Positions 4,614-9,277 of a stretch of 9,277 bases of DNA are shown here, in pieces (positions within the stretch are counted from its first letter, which is position 1; every line of letters starts with the position of its first letter). The notes beneath the pieces are model-generated. The model ran no database searches and was not told the origin of the DNA. It saw only the letters and a list, made by a program, of their open reading frames with translations. The position numbers and the translations under genes were made by a program. This stretch comes from Caulobacter sp. (GTDB lineage Bacteria; Pseudomonadota; Alphaproteobacteria; Caulobacterales; Caulobacteraceae). The stretch covers positions 1 to 9,277 of the forward strand of contig JACMOF010000435.1 of NCBI GenBank assembly GCA_014378155.1, in the 5' to 3' direction.

Positions 4614-6578
4614 ATGGCCAACGGTACCTTCGGCGGGAACAGGCCGGCGAAGCCGCAGCGCACGCCTCTGCAGGCGCTGCTGTATTGGACGATCGTGCTC
4701 GGCGTCTGGGGCCTGATCTTCGTGGTCGCCTTTTTCGCGGTATTCGCCAGCGACCTGCCCGACACCTCCAAGCTTTACGACGTCAAACGCCAGCCTTCGA
4801 TCAACTATCTGGATCGCTCCGGCGCCCTGCTGGCCGTTCGCGGCAGCCAATATGCGCCGCCCGTCGATCTGGACGCCCTACCGCCCTATGTGCCGGCCGC
4901 TTTCGTAGCGATCGAGGACCGCCAGTTCTACCACCACATCGGCTTCAATCCCTGGGGCATCGGCCGCTCGATCATCTGGAACATCAGCCATCGTGGCGGC
5001 CCGCAGCGCGGCGGCTCGACCATCACCCAGCAGCTGGCCAAGAACCTGTTCCTCAGCCCCGCCCAGAACTATCGCCGCAAGGCCCAGGAGCTGATCCTGG
5101 CCGTCTGGCTGGAGCTGAAGTTCAGCAAGAAGCAGATCCTGGCACTCTACATGAACCGGGTCTATTTCGGGGCCGGGGCCTATGGCATCGAGGCCGCCTC
5201 GCAGCGCTATTTCAACAAGCCCGCCTCACAGCTGACCGTGGGCGAGGCCGCCTTGCTGGCCGGACTGATGAAGGCGCCCGCCCGCTATTCGCCGGTCTCG
5301 GCCAGCGACCGCGCGGCTCGCCGCGCCACCATAGTGCTCGACGAGATGGTGCGGATGCGGGCGATCACCGCCGAACAGCGCGACCAGGCCTTCGCCGAAC
5401 CCGTGCGGGTCTCGGCGACCCTGGCCAATCAGCGCGCCCAATATTTCACCGACTATGTCGACGCCCAGGTCCGTTCGCTGGTCGGCGAACCGACCGAGGA
5501 CCTGGTCGTCGAGACCACCCTGGACCTGCCGATCCAGGTGGCGGCCGAGCGTTCGGTGCAACTGGGCGTCGAGGGTCATAAGGCTCAGGGTGTGCAGCAG
5601 GCGGCCCTTGTGGCCATCGACGGCGAGGGACGCATCCGGGCCTATGTCGGCGGCGCCGACTACAGCGAGAGCCAGTTCGATCGCGCGACCAGCGCCCGCC
5701 GCCAGGCCGGCTCGGCCTTCAAGCCGTTCGTCTATCTCACCGCCATGGACCAGGGCCGCAATCCCAGCGTCGTGGTCAATGACGAGCCGGTGAAGATCGG
5801 CACGTGGGAGCCCAAGAACTACACCAACAAGTATCTGGGCCAGATGACCCTGCAGACGGCCCTGGCCCAGTCGATCAACACCGTCGCCGCGCGCCTGGCC
5901 AATGAGGTCGGCACCAGCAACGTCGCCGCCACCGCCCGCCGCCTGGGGATCACCAGCAAGATCCAACTCGACCCGTCCATGGCCTTGGGCGCGGTTGAGG
6001 TCAGCCCGATGGAGATGGCCCAGGCCTACGCCCCGTTCTCGAACGGCGGCTTCCTGGCCAAGGGCTACGGCATCGAGCGCATCCGCACCACCAGCGGCAA
6101 GGTTCTGTACGACCACAGTGTCGACAAGGGCCAGCGCCCGGCGGTCATCGGCTCGCCGTCACTGCAATATATGAACCAGATGATGCGCCAGGTCGTGGCC
6201 TCGGGCACCGGGGCGCGGGCCAAGGTCGCCAGCTACGACATCGCCGGCAAGACCGGCACCACCAGCGACTACAAGGACGCCTGGTTCGTCGGCTATACCG
6301 GCGGCTTCGTCACCGCAGTATGGACCGGCAAGGACGACAATACCCCGATGAAGAAGGTCACCGGCGGCGGCGCGCCGGCCGAGATCTGGAAGACCTTCAT
6401 GAGCGCCGCCCTGCCGCGCCTGAAGGCCACCCCGATCCCCGGCGGCGTCGTCGAGCCCCCGGCCCCAGTCACCGACGACCCGATCGGAGACATACTGACG
6501 GGTCCGGGGACGCCGCAGGGTCCGGCGGCCGAGACCCCGGCTCCCGGCACGCCCCCGCCGGAGCAGCTGCCTTATTGA
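4614..6578 (+). CDS. Class A penicillin-binding protein (transglycosylase/transpeptidase)
   Basis: This 654-residue protein is a bifunctional peptidoglycan synthase. A short cytoplasmic N-terminus is followed by one membrane helix (about residues 22-45). The GT51 glycosyltransferase domain comes next, with EDRQFYHHIG (101-110, catalytic Glu101), RGGSTITQQLAKN (132-144), RRKAQELILAVWLE (154-167) and KKQILALYMNRVYFG (172-186). The transpeptidase domain has SAFK (Ser367 nucleophile, Lys370), SIN (420-422) and KTGT (546-549). The last 45 or so residues are Pro-rich and low complexity. All catalytic motifs are intact. It is shorter than the PBP1a type carrying the extra OB-like insert, so I do not assign a symbol; Caulobacter carries several such paralogues. 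An AGGA at 4606-4609 precedes the ATG. It stands alone, divergent from recQ and convergent with marC, and the palindrome after it probably ends its transcript. Confidence 0.96.
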   Translation: MANGTFGGNRPAKPQRTPLQALLYWTIVLGVWGLIFVVAFFAVFASDLPDTSKLYDVKRQPSINYLDRSGALLAVRGSQYAPPVDLDALPPYVPAAFVAIEDRQFYHHIGFNPWGIGRSIIWNISHRGGPQRGGSTITQQLAKNLFLSPAQNYRRKAQELILAVWLELKFSKKQILALYMNRVYFGAGAYGIEAASQRYFNKPASQLTVGEAALLAGLMKAPARYSPVSASDRAARRATIVLDEMVRMRAITAEQRDQAFAEPVRVSATLANQRAQYFTDYVDAQVRSLVGEPTEDLVVETTLDLPIQVAAERSVQLGVEGHKAQGVQQAALVAIDGEGRIRAYVGGADYSESQFDRATSARRQAGSAFKPFVYLTAMDQGRNPSVVVNDEPVKIGTWEPKNYTNKYLGQMTLQTALAQSINTVAARLANEVGTSNVAATARRLGITSKIQLDPSMALGAVEVSPMEMAQAYAPFSNGGFLAKGYGIERIRTTSGKVLYDHSVDKGQRPAVIGSPSLQYMNQMMRQVVASGTGARAKVASYDIAGKTGTTSDYKDAWFVGYTGGFVTAVWTGKDDNTPMKKVTGGGAPAEIWKTFMSAALPRLKATPIPGGVVEPPAPVTDDPIGDILTGPGTPQGPAAETPAPGTPPPEQLPY

Positions 6579-6590
6579 GGCTGGCCAGGT

Positions 6591-6614
6591 TAGCCGGGGC
6601 CATGGCCCCGGCTA
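6591..6614. terminator. Perfect 24-base palindrome between convergent genes, candidate bidirectional terminator
   Basis: TAGCCGGGGCCA followed directly by its exact complement TGGCCCCGGCTA begins 12 bases after the PBP stop codon. Transcribed from either side it would form a very stable GC-rich stem. It lies between convergent genes, the usual place for a shared terminator. No T-run follows on either strand, so it is not a classical intrinsic terminator; it could instead protect 3' ends or need Rho. A tandem 9-base repeat overlaps its right edge. Confidence 0.6.
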
Positions 6615-6627
6615 GCGCGGCTAGCGC
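6610..6627 (+). repeat. Tandem direct repeat, 2 x 9 bases
   Basis: GGCTAGCGC occurs twice head to tail at 6610-6618 and 6619-6627. The first copy begins inside the right arm of the adjacent palindrome. It may have arisen by local slippage and has no obvious function. The rest of the 168-base spacer (to 6746) holds a weaker AGGCT/AGCCT pair followed by a short T-rich stretch near 6650-6675 and no recognisable gene. Confidence 0.6.
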
Positions 6628-6746
6628 GCATTCGTCGCCGACACACGAAGGCTATGACGTCGCAAGCCTCATTTTCATGCGCCAGCAGCCTTGGCTTCGT
6701 CGCGCCCGATCACAGGGTTGCACGAGGGGGATGGAGGAACGTTGAG

Positions 6747-7442
6747 CTACCTGTGCTCCAGGTACGGCGCCTTCGCGTCGGCCCGGATCAGGCCCTTGGT
6801 CGCGTCGCCGATACCAATCAGCACGAACTGCACCGCCAGGGCGCAGAGGATCAGGCCCAGCACCCGCACCACGATGCTCATGCCGATCCGGCCCAGCACC
6901 CGGCTGATGATCGGCGAGGCCCAGAAGACGGCGACCAGCACCACCGACACCGCCGCGATCACCGCGCAGCCGATCGCCATGCCCGCCAGGCCAAAGCTCT
7001 TGGCCTCGCTGGCATAGATGATCACCGTCGAGATCGCGCCCGGCCCGATCAGCAGCGGCATGGCGAAGGGCACGATCAACCGCTCGAACCGCTGCTTGGC
7101 ATAGACCCGCGCCGACTGGCCCTCGATGCCCTCGGCCGCGTCGGCGAACATGGTGGTGAAGTCGTCGCGCACCATGTCGAGCCCGAGGATGAACAGGATG
7201 ATGCCGCCGGCGATGCGGAAGGCCGGCATCGAGATGCCGAAGAACTCCAGCAAGGACACCCCGGTGAAATAGAAGAATATCAGGAAAGCGGCGACGAACA
7301 GGCCGATATAGAGCGCCACCATTCGCCGGCCGGCTCCGGCCGCGCCCAGGGTGGCGGCGGCGAACAGCGGCACGTTGCCGATCGGGTCGATCAGGGCGAA
7401 CAGCGCGACGAAGAAGTTGACGGCGAGTTCTGCCTGGCTCAT
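6747..7442 (-). CDS. marC: MarC family integral membrane protein
   Basis: This 231-residue protein belongs to the MarC/YhgN (UPF0056) family of inner membrane proteins with six predicted membrane helices. Approximate spans are residues 5-25, 41-62, 72-92, 121-145, 150-175 and 188-212. Family motifs are DPIGNVPLF (19-27), PLLIGPGAIST (129-139) and the late GRIGMSIVVRVLGLILC (184-200). MarC was first tied to multiple antibiotic resistance in E. coli, but that link was later withdrawn and the function is unknown, so the name should not be read as resistance. The ATG at 7442 fits the family N-terminus and has an AGGT a few bases upstream. The gene is divergent from pyrF across 86 bases, so they share an intergenic control region but probably not a transcript. 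Confidence 0.93.
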   Translation of the reverse strand: MSQAELAVNFFVALFALIDPIGNVPLFAAATLGAAGAGRRMVALYIGLFVAAFLIFFYFTGVSLLEFFGISMPAFRIAGGIILFILGLDMVRDDFTTMFADAAEGIEGQSARVYAKQRFERLIVPFAMPLLIGPGAISTVIIYASEAKSFGLAGMAIGCAVIAAVSVVLVAVFWASPIISRVLGRIGMSIVVRVLGLILCALAVQFVLIGIGDATKGLIRADAKAPYLEHR

Positions 7443-7528
7443 TCGACCTGCTTAGCCTTCAATCCGCGTTTGGTGCTCGCCCTTCTTAGGGTGAAGCGTC
7501 GCCGCGCGCCACACCCGGGACCTAGCCC
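7443..7528. other. Divergent spacer marC/pyrF
   Basis: These 86 bases must carry start signals for both genes. I see a small CCCT-TCTT-AGGG dyad at 7480-7491 and a GGGA at 7517-7520, eight bases before the pyrF ATG, that could serve as its ribosome binding site. TTGGTG at 7470-7475 is a possible -35 on the plus strand without a convincing -10. I do not claim a promoter. Confidence 0.3.
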
Positions 7529-8218
7529 ATGAACGCCGACCCGCGCCTGATCGTCCCGCTCGATCTTCCCAGCGTCGCTGAGGCCCGCCAGATGGTTGAG
7601 GCGCTGGATGACGCCGTGTCGTTCTACAAGATCGGGCTGGAGCTGCTGGCCACCGACGGCATGGCCTTCGCCGGCGACCTGAAGCGCCAGGGCAAGCAGG
7701 TTTTCCTGGACTGGAAGCTGCACGACATCGGCGCGACGGTGGAGCGCTCGGCCCGGGTGCTGGCCGGCGCGGGCTGCGACCTGCTGACGGTCCATGCCGA
7801 ACCGCAGGTCATGGCCGCTGCCGTGAAGGCCAAGGGCGGCTCGAGCCTGAAGATCCTGGCCGTCACCGTGCTGACCAGCCTGACCGACGCCGACCTCATT
7901 GAGATGGGATACGCCTTCGGAACCCGCGACCTCGTGGCCCGGCGCATTCGCCAGGCGGTGGACTGCGGCGTCGACGGCATCGTCTCCTCGCCCCAGGAGG
8001 CCGCCCTGGCCCGCGAGATCGCCGGACCCGACTTCCTGGTGGTGACGCCCGGCGTGCGCCCCTTCTGGGCCGCCAAGCACGACCAGGCCCGCGCCGCCAC
8101 CCCCGCCGACGCCCTGAAGGCCGGCGCCAGTCACCTGGTCTGCGGCCGCCCGATCACGGCGGCCAACGACTCGCGCGAAGCGGCGCTGAAGGTGGTGGCG
8201 GAAATGGCGGGGGTTTAG
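7529..8218 (+). CDS. pyrF: Orotidine 5'-phosphate decarboxylase
   Basis: PyrF converts OMP to UMP, the last step of de novo UMP synthesis. The 229-residue length is normal for the short bacterial form. The catalytic charged network D-x-K-x-x-D is present as Asp61, Lys63 and Asp66 in FLDWKLHDIGATV. The N-terminal strand LIVPLDLP holds the first substrate-contacting Asp (residue 12). TPGVRP and the late CGRPIT correspond to the phosphate-binding segments. One difference from the common family text is DWKLHDIGATV where many homologues read D-L-K-x-H-D-I-P-N-T-V; the acidic and basic residues are unchanged, so activity is expected. The gene stands alone rather than in a pyrimidine operon. Its stop codon overlaps the end of the convergent SDHAF4-like gene by four bases. 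Confidence 0.96.
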   Translation: MNADPRLIVPLDLPSVAEARQMVEALDDAVSFYKIGLELLATDGMAFAGDLKRQGKQVFLDWKLHDIGATVERSARVLAGAGCDLLTVHAEPQVMAAAVKAKGGSSLKILAVTVLTSLTDADLIEMGYAFGTRDLVARRIRQAVDCGVDGIVSSPQEAALAREIAGPDFLVVTPGVRPFWAAKHDQARAATPADALKAGASHLVCGRPITAANDSREAALKVVAEMAGV

Positions 8219-8415
8219 AAATCCACCGCGACGCCCTTGCGCTCCCAGTCGCCGAACCGCGTCGGCTCGGGGCCGTCTCGGCCGCCTTCCTCGGTGGGCA
8301 GGGCGGCGACCTGAGCGCCGGCGCGGCGGGCGGCGGCCTCTTCGAGGGCGCGGCGGGCGGCCGGGGTCAGGGGCTTGTCGGGGGCCGCGCCAGGCGGCAG
8401 ATCGGTCTCGGACAT
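8215..8415 (-). CDS. DUF1674 / SDHAF4-like succinate dehydrogenase assembly factor
   Basis: This 66-residue protein ends with GGRDGPEPTRFGDWERKGVAVDF (positions 44-66), the C-terminal signature of the DUF1674/SDHAF4 family. Mitochondrial SDHAF4 binds the flavinylated catalytic subunit of succinate dehydrogenase and aids complex II assembly. The bacterial members are presumed to act likewise on SdhA in the cytoplasm, which is inference by family. The N-terminal 40 residues are Ala/Pro-rich and probably disordered, ahead of the conserved tail. The ATG at 8415 gives the usual short length. It converges on pyrF with a four-base overlap and is divergent from rsmB across 68 bases; adjacency to rsmB is common in alphaproteobacteria as far as I recall. 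No sdh genes are in the window. Confidence 0.9.
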   Translation of the reverse strand: MSETDLPPGAAPDKPLTPAARRALEEAAARRAGAQVAALPTEEGGRDGPEPTRFGDWERKGVAVDF

Positions 8416-8483
8416 CGGCGCTTCTTAACACCCTTCACGCCAAAAAGCTTGCGCTCGCCGTCGCCTCGGGGCACGGCGAGGCG

Positions 8484-9277
8484 GTGACCCAGGAACTCAA
8501 TGACGGCCTCCCCGCACGGGAAGGCGCTCTCGCCCTCATCGAAGCGGCCTTGTCGCGACGCGGGGGCCTCGACGAGGCCGCTTCGGCCAACGCTTTCCGC
8601 TTTCTCGAACCGCGGGAGCGGGCCTTCGCGCGCGCCCTGGCCATGGCGGCGCTGCGCCACCTTGGCCCCATCGACCGCGCCCTGGCCGGCAAGCTGGCCA
8701 AGGAGCCGCCGCCGCGCGTGCGCAACCTGCTGCGGCTGGGCGCGACCCAGGCCTTTTTCCTGGAGGTGCCAGCCTTCGCCGCCGTCGCCACCAGCGTCGA
8801 ACTGGCCGGGGCCAGCAAGACCAGCCGACCGTTCAAGGGCCTGGTCAACGCCGTGTTGCGCGGCCTGCTGCGCGACGGCGGCCTGTCGGACGCCTCCGAA
8901 CACCTGGCCCCGCCCTGGCTCTACGCCCGCTGGGTCAGCGCCTATGGCCGCGACACCGCCGACGCGGTCGCCGCCCAGATCGGCTTCGAACCCGCCACTG
9001 ACCTGTCGCTGAAACCCGACTTCGACGCGACCGCCCTGGCGATCGAGCTGGAAGGCGAGATCCTGCCCGGCGGCACGCTGCGCACCGAGCGGCGCGGCGA
9101 CGTCTCGGCCTGGCCGGCCTTCGAGGACGGCGTCTGGTGGATCCAGGACGCCGCCGCCGCCGTGCCCGCCCGCCTGCTGAACCTCACGCCCGGCGAGACC
9201 GCGCTCGACCTCTGCGCCGCGCCCGGCGGCAAGACGATGCAGATGGTCGCCGCCGGCGCCCAGGTCGTGGCCATCGA
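8484..9277 (+). CDS. rsmB: 16S rRNA (cytosine967-C5)-methyltransferase RsmB, 3' end missing
   Basis: RsmB makes m5C967 in 16S rRNA using S-adenosylmethionine. The window holds the first 264 codons (E. coli RsmB has 429). Residues 1 to about 140 form the NusB-like RNA-binding domain, with PRERAFARALAMAALRHLG and the NAVLRGLLRDGG helix. The Rossmann methyltransferase domain follows, and its SAM-binding motif LDLCAAPGGKT sits at residues 241-251. The catalytic cysteine motif lies beyond the edge. The GTG at 8484 (VTQELNDGLPAREGAL) is the only ATG, GTG or TTG start in this frame between 8400 and the conserved domain, so it is chosen although its GAGG at 8478-8481 is too close to be an ideal Shine-Dalgarno. 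The gene is divergent from the SDHAF4-like gene. Confidence 0.93.
   Translation, partial: MTQELNDGLPAREGALALIEAALSRRGGLDEAASANAFRFLEPRERAFARALAMAALRHLGPIDRALAGKLAKEPPPRVRNLLRLGATQAFFLEVPAFAAVATSVELAGASKTSRPFKGLVNAVLRGLLRDGGLSDASEHLAPPWLYARWVSAYGRDTADAVAAQIGFEPATDLSLKPDFDATALAIELEGEILPGGTLRTERRGDVSAWPAFEDGVWWIQDAAAAVPARLLNLTPGETALDLCAAPGGKTMQMVAAGAQVVAI

Noticed and set aside
5226..6116. 296-codon open frame on the minus strand
   Set aside because: It lies opposite the PBP transglycosylase and transpeptidase domains, whose catalytic motifs are all intact. The translation is low complexity.
6654..7532. 292-codon open frame on the plus strand opposite marC
   Set aside because: Its His/Asp/Gln-rich composition is what the complement of hydrophobic membrane-protein codons produces. 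MarC motifs on the other strand are clear.
7439..8431. 330-codon open frame on the minus strand
   Set aside because: It is antisense to the whole of pyrF and overlaps the SDHAF4-like gene in another frame. The translation is Arg/Gly-rich with no recognisable domain.
1..9277. CRISPR array, insertion sequence, prophage, tRNA or an undescribed multi-gene defence system
   Set aside because: I saw no regularly spaced repeats, transposase or integrase motifs, tRNA-like cloverleaf, or cluster of unknown genes. Nearly every gene belongs to a recognised family, and the only accessory module is a standard YefM-YoeB pair.

Overview
The window is GC-rich chromosomal DNA with dense genes and almost no spacer. 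Gene content and signals point to an alphaproteobacterium of the Caulobacter/Phenylobacterium type. Supporting points are an MmcB-family DNA repair gene preceded by the alphaproteobacterial LexA box (GAAC-N7-GAAC), a DUF1674/SDHAF4-like gene divergent from rsmB, and Blc-type lipocalins. The genus is an inference from these families, not the result of a search.

Layout. Positions 1-998 hold two tandem Blc-type lipocalin genes: the first is cut by the window edge and the second encodes a predicted lipoprotein. Positions 1000-1567 hold a compact YefM-YoeB toxin-antitoxin operon with a recognisable TGTAC-type double operator. Positions 1582-2066 hold an SOS box and mmcB, a small PD-(D/E)XK nuclease-like repair gene. 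On the minus strand, 2082-4328 holds recQ followed by a small tail-anchored, ElaB/YqjD-like membrane protein. A 285-base divergent spacer with several inverted repeats (4329-4613) separates recQ from a bifunctional class A penicillin-binding protein on the plus strand (4614-6578). A 168-base convergent spacer with a perfect 24-base palindrome separates that gene from a MarC-family membrane protein on the minus strand (6747-7442). Divergent from marC is pyrF (7529-8218), whose stop overlaps the convergent SDHAF4-like gene (8215-8415, minus). rsmB starts divergently at a GTG at 8484 and runs off the right edge.

How the genes fit together. This is mostly housekeeping DNA: envelope maintenance (lipocalins, PBP, MarC), genome maintenance (mmcB, recQ), pyrimidine synthesis (pyrF), respiratory complex II assembly (SDHAF4-like) and rRNA modification (rsmB). 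The one accessory element is the YefM-YoeB module, wedged between the lipocalins and the SOS-controlled mmcB. The best regulatory signals are the LexA box and the YefM operator. I found no CRISPR array, insertion sequence, prophage gene, tRNA or rRNA. I also found no convincing new multi-gene system.
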